Source of the DNA: CAYTED01 sp964537075
GTDB taxonomy: Bacteria > Patescibacteriota > Minisyncoccia > Moranbacterales > UBA1568
Assembly: GCA_964537075.1 (NCBI GenBank)
Contig: CAZIBB010000003.1
Span: 1-39,626, forward strand
Direction of reading: 5' to 3'
DNA: 39,626 bases
Shown: positions 7,911 through 15,196 of the stretch, in pieces
How the letters are laid out: each line of letters starts with the position of its first letter
How positions within the stretch are numbered: the stretch's first letter is position 1
Made by a program: the position numbers and the translations under genes
Notes under the pieces: generated by a model
What the model saw: only the letters and a program-made list of their open reading frames with translations
The model's database searches: none
Told to the model about the DNA's origin: nothing

Positions 7911-8558
7911 TTAATAGATGGAGGCTCCCGTAAAGGGCCAAACCCGAACGGATACCCTTCCGATAATCTTATCTTCCGGAATCGGACCGATAGCCCTCGA
8001 ATCATAACTATTCGGACGATTGTCCCCCATCACGAAATATTCCTTCGGCTTGAGTTCAGTGGTGATGGTTTCGGCGGTCACCGTCTTCGAAGAGAGATAC
8101 ATCTGGTCGCTTACGGCGAATCCCGTCGGATGTTCGGCATTATAAATCGTTATTTTGGAATTCTTGATCTGGACGGTTTCGCCGGGAAGACCGATAATCC
8201 GCTTGATGAAATACTGCGAAGGATTCCGAGGATATTTGAAGACAACTACATCGAAACGGGAAAGCTCGCGAAAGGGTTTCACGGAAAAATCCAGATTGTC
8301 TCCCAAACGGAGAGCCGTCGTCTTGTATCCGAATTCATTCACGATGAGATAATCGCCCCCGTAAAAACTCGGTTCCATACTCGCACCCTCGACGAAAAAC
8401 GGCTGGAAGAAAAAAGTTTTGACAGGTATAATGATAATTGCAGCGAAAAGAAGCACTTTCAAGAGCTCAAAAAACGAACCGAGTGCATTTTTCCAAAACC
8501 CAGGATCTCCTTCTTCTTCCATATCCTCCCGGCCCTCCTCATGTTTTATGGTCAACAT
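7911..8558 (-). CDS. lepB: Signal peptidase I
   Basis: This membrane serine protease removes signal peptides from exported proteins. With the start at 8558 (MLTIKHEEG) it has 215 residues. One N-terminal membrane segment (about 32-52) leads to the catalytic serine in GASMEPSF (Ser60). The catalytic lysine lies in YFIKRIIGLPGE (Lys119). The box E sequence VMGDNRPNSYDSR and the terminal IGRV are present. A start at 8522 (MEEEGDPG) with GGGAGG close upstream is an alternative. Readings that begin further upstream have no family support. The gene diverges from the LCP gene, and the 225-bp gap between them holds the promoters, none clear enough to mark. Confidence 0.95.
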   Translation of the reverse strand: MLTIKHEEGREDMEEEGDPGFWKNALGSFFELLKVLLFAAIIIIPVKTFFFQPFFVEGASMEPSFYGGDYLIVNEFGYKTTALRLGDNLDFSVKPFRELSRFDVVVFKYPRNPSQYFIKRIIGLPGETVQIKNSKITIYNAEHPTGFAVSDQMYLSSKTVTAETITTELKPKEYFVMGDNRPNSYDSRAIGPIPEDKIIGRVSVRVWPFTGASIY

Positions 8559-8783
8559 AGCGTAAAGAAAAACAACAATACCCCCATGATAGCACATTTT
8601 TAACGTCCTATCAACCCGGTAAGATCCGCACGAATGCCTGCTCTCTGCCCGTGAAAACATCCCCTTTCCTGACGGTCGACACCGTATCACTCCCGACGAT
8701 TCTCCGAGGATCGGACATTGATTAAGAGCCTGTCTCAGAACGCGATTCGCGATCTGTCACAGCCATTCGTTTACTTTTCCCTC

Positions 8784-10226
8784 ATGAAAAAATCATTCCT
8801 CATCATCGGCATCGCCATTGTCATCCTCCTCTTCATAGGCGGCATCTTTTCCCAGATCATATCCTTACCGGGGAAGGTCAGTCTCAACAACAGGCCCTCG
8901 ACCATTGAAAGCGTCAAAGATATCACGCGCGCCCTCATTCATCCGGATAAACAGATGCTCAAGGGGGAGAAGGAAGGCCGAATCAATATACTGCTCCTCG
9001 GACGGGCCGGAGAAGCCTATTCAGGAAAAGATCTCACCGATACCATCGCGCTATTATCCATCGATACCATCCGCTTCCAAGCGGGACTGCTCTCACTCCC
9101 GAGAGATCTCTATGCTCCCATACCGAAAACGGGCTTCTTCACCAAAATCAATTCAATCTATCAGTACGGTCTCCGAGAAGGAAATTCCTCCCATGATATA
9201 GAAGAGACCGTTTCCTTCATCACCGGAGAGCCCATCCACTACACGATTGTCGTCGACTTCGACGGGTTCGAGAAGATTATCGACGCCCTCGGTGGTGTCA
9301 CCATCAATAACGCCCGCGACATACGGGATGTCCGCTATCCAGGAAAAAACTATTCCTATGAAACATTCGAGCTCAGCAAAGGCTGGCATACCCTTGATGG
9401 GAAAACCGCACTCAAATATGTTCGCGAACGGCATGACGATCCTGAGGGCGATTTCGGACGAGCCAAACGCCAGCAGGAAGTCATACAATCCCTCCGAGAC
9501 AAGATTCTCGACCCGTCCCTCCTCGGAAATATCTTCACTCTCGAGCATCTCCTCACCGCGCTGGGAGAAAGCGTGCGCACCGATATAACGACGAAGGAAA
9601 TCGAAGCGTTTTTCTCTCTCGGAAAAAAGATCGACAGTCAGCGCATCAGCATGAGTGTGGTCGATGCATGGAAGAAAGAAAGCTTGCTTCGCGTCGATCA
9701 CGTCGATACCCCTTCCGGAAGGGCTTTCATCCTCATCCCACGCTCCGGCACCTGGGAAGAAATTCGCGATCTCGCGGAAAATCTCCTCGATCTCTCCGCC
9801 AAAAAGACCCGCGAGGAAAATATCCGAAAGGAAAACGCGCGTATCCTCATTTCTTCATCTCCGGAAGATTCAAAAACCGCCCACATCGTAAAAACATTCC
9901 TCAAAGAATCACTCGGCCTCCCCTCTATCACGACTACCTTTCTCCCAAAAAACATTTCATTAAGCGAGAGCTTTGTTGCCGATCAAAGCAATCTCACAAC
10001 ACCCCATGCTCTCGATGCACTCCTGAAGGCGCTTCCTCTTGAAAGAAGATCCACCTCCATAGGAAATGCATCCGCTATCAAACATGATATCCTGATTGTT
10101 ATTGGTCATGATTTTGATGCAACCTTCCTCACAGCACCGACAGAGAGCGAAAAAGGAGAAGTCTCTCTTGATGAGTTCGAAACCATCATCGAACCAAAAC
10201 CTTATTCCGGTATTCGCAATCAATAA
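8784..10226 (+). CDS. LytR-CpsA-Psr (LCP) family protein
   Basis: LCP enzymes sit on the outer face of the membrane and transfer lipid-linked glycopolymers to peptidoglycan. From MKKSFLIIGIAIVILLFIGG the protein has 480 residues: one N-terminal membrane anchor (about 4-24), then the LCP domain at roughly 70-270. Family motifs visible are the DLTDTIALLSID strand, LSLPRDLYAPIP with the pyrophosphate-binding Arg, KINSIYQYG, the ALGGVTIN strand, and WHTLDGKTALKYVRERHDD followed by GDFGRAKRQQ. The C-terminal part (from about 355) carries an ARILISSS...AHIVKTFLKE region that looks like a LytR C-terminal domain. In Patescibacteria the acceptor polymer is unknown. Confidence 0.92.
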   Translation: MKKSFLIIGIAIVILLFIGGIFSQIISLPGKVSLNNRPSTIESVKDITRALIHPDKQMLKGEKEGRINILLLGRAGEAYSGKDLTDTIALLSIDTIRFQAGLLSLPRDLYAPIPKTGFFTKINSIYQYGLREGNSSHDIEETVSFITGEPIHYTIVVDFDGFEKIIDALGGVTINNARDIRDVRYPGKNYSYETFELSKGWHTLDGKTALKYVRERHDDPEGDFGRAKRQQEVIQSLRDKILDPSLLGNIFTLEHLLTALGESVRTDITTKEIEAFFSLGKKIDSQRISMSVVDAWKKESLLRVDHVDTPSGRAFILIPRSGTWEEIRDLAENLLDLSAKKTREENIRKENARILISSSPEDSKTAHIVKTFLKESLGLPSITTTFLPKNISLSESFVADQSNLTTPHALDALLKALPLERRSTSIGNASAIKHDILIVIGHDFDATFLTAPTESEKGEVSLDEFETIIEPKPYSGIRNQ

Positions 10227-10232
10227 CATCCC

Positions 10233-10281
10233 TTGTCATCCCGGATTGCCTGCCCGCCTTCGGAAGGACCCGGGATCCAGG
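10233..10281. repeat. Palindromic repeat of the GTCATCCCGG type
   Basis: It begins TTGTCATCCCGGATTG and ends GACCCGGGATCCAGG, so CCCGG arms face each other around a CCCGCCTTCGG core. It is a recognisable class of dispersed intergenic palindrome, similar in form to the one at 305-366. It lies just past the LCP stop codon and may serve as its terminator together with the AAAAAG...CTTTTTTTT hairpin at about 10290-10312. Confidence 0.55.
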
Positions 10282-10386
10282 AAACAACAAAAAGAGCTCT
10301 AACTTTTTTTTAAAAAAAGAGCTATGCTTAAAGGAGCACTCCTCCCTTTCGTATTCCTATCTTCTCACCTCTCATCTCTTCCTCAT

Positions 10387-10965
10387 ATGTTCCTCATACT
10401 TGGTCTCGGAAATCCCGGTGAAAAATATCAGGACACACGGCACAATGTCGGGTTCCTCTTCCTTGATTTCCTTCGACAAGAATGGGGATTCCCAGTATTC
10501 GAACCATCCAATCGCTTCGAGTCGCTCCTTTCTCGGGGAAAGTGGAGTGGGCACGAAGTTCTTCTCGCCAAACCGGAGACTTACATGAATCTTTCTGGGA
10601 AACCGGCCACAGCACTCCTTCACTATTATAAGATCACCGAAAAAAATCTCGCAGTCATGCACGATGATCTCGATATCGCGAAAGGCGCCATCAGGACGAC
10701 GGAATCCTCTTCCTGCGCCGGACACAACGGCGTCGCCGATATCATCGACCGGCTCGGTACCAAGGACTTCTTCCGTATCCGCATCGGCGTCGGCCGCCCA
10801 TCCGGCGAGCCTCGCCTGCTGGCGGACCGATCGGAAGAAGAAATGTCTCCCAAGGACTATGTCCTCCTCCCCTTCTCCTATGAAGAATACCAAATCCTTC
10901 ACGACGATGTTTTTCCCGAAGCGAAAAGGGCTCTTGAAGAATGGCTCCTAAAGAAAGATTTATAA
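10387..10965 (+). CDS. pth: Peptidyl-tRNA hydrolase
   Basis: Pth releases tRNA from dropped-off peptidyl-tRNA. The start MFLILGLGNPGEKY at 10387 gives 192 residues, the normal length; the longer reading from 10324 is dominated by repeat-like sequence. Key sites are GLGNPGEKYQDTRHNVGF with the catalytic His, PETYMNLSG and HDDLDIAKGAIR. The usual GGGxGGHNG block reads SSSCAGHNG here: the HNG is kept but the glycine run before it has been replaced. Upstream lies a pyrimidine-rich heptanucleotide tract (about 10353-10384) that runs right up to the start codon, so no ordinary ribosome binding site is seen. Confidence 0.94.
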   Translation: MFLILGLGNPGEKYQDTRHNVGFLFLDFLRQEWGFPVFEPSNRFESLLSRGKWSGHEVLLAKPETYMNLSGKPATALLHYYKITEKNLAVMHDDLDIAKGAIRTTESSSCAGHNGVADIIDRLGTKDFFRIRIGVGRPSGEPRLLADRSEEEMSPKDYVLLPFSYEEYQILHDDVFPEAKRALEEWLLKKDL

Positions 10966-11064
10966 TTACAAAATTAACGAATTGCGAGTTAACGAGTTAA
11001 AAAAATGCAACACGCCGATCAGAAAAACCCATCAAATCGTTAACACGGCAATAGAACCATAAAA

Positions 11065-11152
11065 AAAATCCCCGAGTCCCTACTTAGAGATTTCCGAAAA
11101 GATCAGGAGGGAGATCTTTCCGGAAATCTACAGATAGAGATCCGAGGATTTT
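11065..11152. repeat. Long imperfect hairpin in the pth / lamin-tail gap
   Basis: AGATTTCCGAAAAGATC pairs with GATCTTTCCGGAAATCT around a short GGAGGGA-like loop, and the outer ends AAAATCC and GGATTTT also pair. The 383-bp gap 10966-11348 holds a heptamer-like tract just after pth (TTAACGA units, about 10970-11000), this hairpin, and a TATAAT at 11253-11258 that may be the -10 box for the next gene. No convincing -35 was found and no gene is seen. Confidence 0.5.
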
Positions 11153-11348
11153 GAGCCGATCCGAAACAGGCAAATCCTATCGACAAAAAACGGTTTTGTC
11201 AATCCGCACACCAAATATGCGCAGCGCCAAAGGCGCACCCCCCCAGATTCTTTATAATATACACTCGCTCCATACTGCCAAGCTATCCTCTAAAGTGCAT
11301 CATTGGTGTGCAGATCAAGACAAACACAAAACAAAAAATATAGCACCT

Positions 11349-13370
11349 ATGGCATTTCGTCACCTTCTCCTTGTTTTTCTTTTTTCGCTCCCCTATACCG
11401 CACTCATTGCTCTTTCGGCTGATCAGGATATTTTCATTTCCGAAATACAGATTGCAGGAGATTCCCCAAATGATGATTTCGTCGAACTTTACAATAAAAA
11501 TGAAAAACCTATCGACATCAGCGGTTGGGAACTTCGTCGAAAAAGTAAGGGGGAGAAGGGCACTGGCAGTCTATTTCATAAATTCCAAGATTCAATAATA
11601 CCAGGAAAACATTTTTTCCTTTGGACAAACAAAGATGGGAAAGCCGACTTTATTCCCCTTGGTGATGCACAGAGTAAAAACAAAACATCCCCGATTCTTT
11701 CGGACAACAACAGTCTCGCCCTCTTCAGGGACCCAAAGTCACCTTCGATCGATTCAATCGGATGGAAAGATGCAGCTGTCGAACTTGCTGATTCATTTTC
11801 AACTATTCTCTTTCCAAATCCGCCAGACAATACCAGTCTTGTCCGTAATTTACAAACTCTCTCATGGTCATCTTCTAACCACCCGACTCCAACCAATGCC
11901 TGTGAAAACAAAAAATGTCCAGAACCTACACCGATTGAAAAAACGGCTAGCACCACAACACTACGCATCAACGAGGTGCTACCAAATCCGTCAGCCAAGA
12001 AAGACGATGGAGAATACATAGAGCTCTACAATACAGGCGACCAAGATATTGATTTGTCAGGATGGCAAATCAGGCTTTCAACATGGCCGATCGATCTCAC
12101 TAAAAAGCAGACTGAATTCAGTATCAAAACGAATCTTAATGGAGAGACCCCTCCTATCATTAACTCACGAGGATTTTTTACCATTCTACGAAATAGAAAC
12201 TCGACTCTTACTCTCAGTAATACGGAAAAATTCATTGAGCTTATTGATCCCTCGAATGTAGCGATAGATTCCATGCATTATGAAAAAGCAGAAACAGATA
12301 TTGCTTTTAATTATACTGCGAATGGCTGGCGTAAGAGTAAAATGCTCACGCCGGGTACAGAAAATATTTTGAACAATGCACCGGAAACGAAAAAGACTGA
12401 CATCCCTGAGATCGCCTTTCTCAATGTCCTCACCTCATTCTCTGCCTCCGGAAAAGATAGCGACGGCGATACTATACGATACACCTGGAACTTCGGCGAC
12501 GGTCACAAGAGTTACAAGAGGGAAACGACACACCGCTATGAAAAGAAAGGTGCCTACGAAGGAACGCTTACTGTCACCGACGGTACCGAAAAAACCATCA
12601 CCACATTTATGATTGAAGTGGAAAAATACGAAGCCCCGAAAGTGAGAATGACCTCCCTCATCCCGAATCCCGCCGGAAAAGATACGGGCACGGAAGGTAT
12701 CGAGATTGAAAACCGGTCCAAAAAAACCGTCGACCTCATTGGCTGGAGCATCGCCACCGGCTGGAAAAAACTCATCAATCATCCCATCAGGGAATCCTTC
12801 GTCATCAATGGAAAATCAAAACGCACTCTCACTCATTCTTTCTCTGCCTTCACCCTGCCGAATGAAAAGGGTCGTATCGAACTCCGCTCTCCCGATGGAA
12901 AGACCGTGCAAAAACTCAAATACAATCTGAAGGGAAAATCCGCCGAAGAGGATGCACACCTCATAAAAGAAAAAGGAGGCAAGTGGGAGTGGATCACGAA
13001 TCAAGGAGCAGAGAACAAGGAGCAGAGAGCAATCCAAGCGGCGGTCGTTCCGCCTGCGGGCGGTGCGTCCGCTGTTCGTGAACAGAGAATAGACATTGAC
13101 AAACAAGAAGCACGGCTGAATCAAGATACGGAAATAATTACGCTCAAAAAAGAAAACGGCGAAAGACTCATTTCAATGGAAAAAGATTCGAGGGAGGAAA
13201 TGCGGAAACTGATCGGCTTCGGAACGGATATCGAAACGCCCATCGCCGTTCTCGATAGCATCCCGCGAGTCGCGGGTGCGCGAAGCGACAGCTCATCGGA
13301 AGAAGACATTCCCGAAGACACCGGGTTTGATCTCAATGCCATGATCAACAACTGGCTGGCAGAAGAATGA
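11349..13370 (+). CDS. Secreted lamin-tail-domain / PKD-domain protein
   Basis: The chosen start MAFRHLLLVFLFSLPYTALI gives 673 residues with an N-terminal signal peptide or anchor. Three lamin-tail-like (LTD) domains can be seen: one at about 22-170 (DIFISEIQIAGDS, DISGWELRR), one near 200-340 (LRINEVLPNPSAKKDDGEYIE, DLSGWQIRL), and one near 440-535 (VRMTSLIPNPAG, DLIGWSIATG). A PKD-type domain lies between the second and third (SDGDTIRYTWNFGDG, GTLTVTDG). LTD and PKD domains are common in extracellular adhesion or surface proteins; no catalytic site is seen. At 13002-13100 the frame runs through a heptanucleotide tract and a GCGG-type palindrome that encode the low-complexity stretch AAVVPPAGGASAVREQ. 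An extracellular role is inferred. Confidence 0.85.
   Translation: MAFRHLLLVFLFSLPYTALIALSADQDIFISEIQIAGDSPNDDFVELYNKNEKPIDISGWELRRKSKGEKGTGSLFHKFQDSIIPGKHFFLWTNKDGKADFIPLGDAQSKNKTSPILSDNNSLALFRDPKSPSIDSIGWKDAAVELADSFSTILFPNPPDNTSLVRNLQTLSWSSSNHPTPTNACENKKCPEPTPIEKTASTTTLRINEVLPNPSAKKDDGEYIELYNTGDQDIDLSGWQIRLSTWPIDLTKKQTEFSIKTNLNGETPPIINSRGFFTILRNRNSTLTLSNTEKFIELIDPSNVAIDSMHYEKAETDIAFNYTANGWRKSKMLTPGTENILNNAPETKKTDIPEIAFLNVLTSFSASGKDSDGDTIRYTWNFGDGHKSYKRETTHRYEKKGAYEGTLTVTDGTEKTITTFMIEVEKYEAPKVRMTSLIPNPAGKDTGTEGIEIENRSKKTVDLIGWSIATGWKKLINHPIRESFVINGKSKRTLTHSFSAFTLPNEKGRIELRSPDGKTVQKLKYNLKGKSAEEDAHLIKEKGGKWEWITNQGAENKEQRAIQAAVVPPAGGASAVREQRIDIDKQEARLNQDTEIITLKKENGERLISMEKDSREEMRKLIGFGTDIETPIAVLDSIPRVAGARSDSSSEEDIPEDTGFDLNAMINNWLAEE
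13002..13100 (+). repeat. In-frame heptanucleotide tract around a GCGG palindrome
   Basis: Five seven-base units of the CAAGGAG/CAGAGAA type occupy 13002-13036. They are followed by the palindrome (13041-13076) and a shorter GAACAGA-like tract to about 13100. The reading frame of the lamin-tail gene passes through all of it without a stop. Confidence 0.75.
13041..13076 (+). repeat. GCGG-type palindromic element, copy 3 (inside a gene)
   Basis: The left arm GCGGTCGTTCCGC and the right arm GCGGTGCGTCCGC plus TGTTC are both complete, with a 7-base spacer. It lies inside the lamin-tail gene and is translated as part of AAVVPPAGGASAV. Confidence 0.8.
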
Positions 13371-13413
13371 ATCCCTACGGAAGCAAGGAACGCCAAATAA
13401 TTCCCTATTCGTG

Positions 13414-13484
13414 AGCGAGATACGGGAATCGAACCCGTGCCTTAACCTTGGGAAGGTCATGTACTACCATTATACTAATCTCGC
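13414..13484 (-). tRNA. tRNA-Gly (CCC anticodon)
   Basis: The 71-nt cloverleaf folds completely: acceptor GCGAGAT with ATCTCGC, D stem GTAT with GTAC, anticodon stem TGACC with GGTTA around the loop TTCCCAA (anticodon CCC), and T stem ACGGG with CCCGT around TTCGATT. The discriminator base is T. The 3' CCA is not encoded. Confidence 0.93.
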
Positions 13485-13505
13485 TTCTACAAAAGTCATG
13501 CCTGC

Positions 13506-13564
13506 CCCGCACCAAAATCTTTTTGGTGCGCGGGTACCGCCATTACCTGCCTACGGCAGACAAG
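13506..13564. repeat. Two short palindromes upstream of tRNA-Gly
   Basis: At 13506-13534 CCCGCACCAAAA pairs with TTTTGGTGCG. At 13546-13564 a CTGCCTACGGCAG palindrome is followed by ACAAG. Related versions of both occur together beside tRNA-Ser (35464-35483 and 35545-35575). Confidence 0.5.
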
Positions 13565-13648
13565 TACTATCTCGCTTTTCTGCCCCGCGGTTTTCCTTTG
13601 AAAGAAAGGCGTTTTCCTGTTAGAATGTAAACATAATTTTTGGCCAGA

Positions 13649-13743
13649 GTCTATTCAGAATCTCATGTCGAGAGTGAAATTATGAAGTTTCAGCCGACAA
13701 GCAACACTCATAGTATACTCTTGCAGTGAGATTCTGAATAGAC
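13649..13743. repeat. 95-bp element with 17-bp perfect terminal inverted repeats
   Basis: GTCTATTCAGAATCTCA at 13649-13665 is matched exactly by its inverse complement at 13727-13743. The 61 bases between can form inner hairpins: TGTCG/CGACA with TGAAA/TTTCA, and GCAA/TTGC around AGTATACT. It ends 10 bases before the DUF4012 start codon. It is not followed by a T-run, so it is not a plain terminator. It may be a non-autonomous mobile element or a structured leader. Confidence 0.7.
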
Positions 13744-13753
13744 GAATAATCAA

Positions 13754-15181
13754 ATGTTCCCTCTCATCACCAAGCAGTCAAAGACCTCTTTTTTTATTGC
13801 CATTTCCATCATTATCGCCGTTTCCGGATACTTTTTCCTTCCGAATATCCTCAGAAACAACAGCGTCGAGATCGCACGAACTGGACTCTCTCTCATCAAG
13901 AATGTCTCAAGACTTCTTCCTCTCGAGGCGGACACGAAGAAAGAAATAGATGCCGTAAGCACTCTCGTCTCGAAATTCAGCGAAACAAATGGGAAGACCT
14001 TTGTATTTTTCATCATGCTCCAGAATAACTATGAGCTCCGACCCGGTGGCGGATTTCTCGGCCAATATGGAATTCTCAAGGTCAAAGACGGGGAAATTAC
14101 CTCCTTCACCGTCGAAGATGCCAACCTGCTCGACCAAAGAATCAAGGACGCCAATATCAAAATCACGCCACCATGGCCACTCACCCGCTACGGCCAAGTC
14201 AGACGCTGGCTGCTCCATGATTCGAATTTTTCTCCTGATTTCCCGACGAATGCTGCCAAAGCGGAATATTTTTATCGGCTCGGTGGTGGTCGTGAACGAT
14301 TCGACGGTATCATCGCCATCAATGCCGATGTACTCAATCATGTGATCGGCATCACTGGACCGATTTCCATTCCTGGGTTCGGAACGTATACCTCCGAAAA
14401 TGCGGCTATTTCTCTTGAAGAGGACGTGGAGAAAATCTATCTCGAGCAGGATGTTACCGATGAGCAGACACGGAACAGAAAAAATGTCATGAAACGGCTC
14501 GCGACGGAGATCGTCAATCGTATTTCGAATTTTGACGGACTGAAAAAAATGGCCGATCTCGGCCTTGAGGAATTGCAAGACAAGAATGTCCAGCTTTTTT
14601 TCAAAGATACCGAACTCCAACAACTGGTAAGCGATGTCTACTGGGACGGATCGGTTGCCAAGAATTGGAATTATGATTTCCTGATGGTCGTCGATGCTAA
14701 CATAGGGGCACTCAAGAGCGACTACTATGTGAAACGATCCCTCGACTACGTTGTCGATTTCACGGGAGCAAGAGGAATTGCAACCCTTACCTATACCTAT
14801 GATCACACCGCCACCCATGGCGACTGGAGGACGAGCGACTATCATACCTATACGAGGGTGCTCGCGCCATCCGGATCCATCTATGTCGAAAACAGCCGAC
14901 AAAAAACCGGCGGTGTTGGAACGACAAACGACGATACCCTCAAAAAAACCATCTTCGGCTATAAGGTTGACGCCCTCATGGGTCGGGCTCTTCCGACATC
15001 CATCAAGTATGAACTTCCGGAAACCATTACGGCCGATAATTATCAGCTCCTCATCCAGAAACAATCCGGCACGGGCGATATCCCTGTCAAAGTAACCATC
15101 AAGACCGCCGAAGGAGAATTTTCGCAGGAAGCCGTGCTGAAAAAAGACAGTCGATTTTCCTTTGCCAAAGGTGGTAATTAG
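13754..15181 (+). CDS. DUF4012 domain-containing membrane-anchored protein
   Basis: The 475-residue protein has one N-terminal membrane segment (about 11-29, FFIAISIIIAVSGYFFLP) and a large, probably extracytoplasmic region. The DUF4012 signature is clear: FVFFIMLQNNYELRPGGGFLGQYG at about 83-106, with the family NNxELRPxGGFxGxYG pattern, then a VEDANLLDQRI segment and GIIAINADVLNHVIGITGPI near residue 195. DUF4012 proteins are frequent in Patescibacteria and some Gram-positive bacteria; their function is not known. The gene starts just past the 95-bp inverted repeat, and thrS begins 15 bases after its stop codon, so cotranscription with thrS is likely. Confidence 0.88.
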   Translation: MFPLITKQSKTSFFIAISIIIAVSGYFFLPNILRNNSVEIARTGLSLIKNVSRLLPLEADTKKEIDAVSTLVSKFSETNGKTFVFFIMLQNNYELRPGGGFLGQYGILKVKDGEITSFTVEDANLLDQRIKDANIKITPPWPLTRYGQVRRWLLHDSNFSPDFPTNAAKAEYFYRLGGGRERFDGIIAINADVLNHVIGITGPISIPGFGTYTSENAAISLEEDVEKIYLEQDVTDEQTRNRKNVMKRLATEIVNRISNFDGLKKMADLGLEELQDKNVQLFFKDTELQQLVSDVYWDGSVAKNWNYDFLMVVDANIGALKSDYYVKRSLDYVVDFTGARGIATLTYTYDHTATHGDWRTSDYHTYTRVLAPSGSIYVENSRQKTGGVGTTNDDTLKKTIFGYKVDALMGRALPTSIKYELPETITADNYQLLIQKQSGTGDIPVKVTIKTAEGEFSQEAVLKKDSRFSFAKGGN

Positions 15182-15196
15182 TGATAAAACACCATT

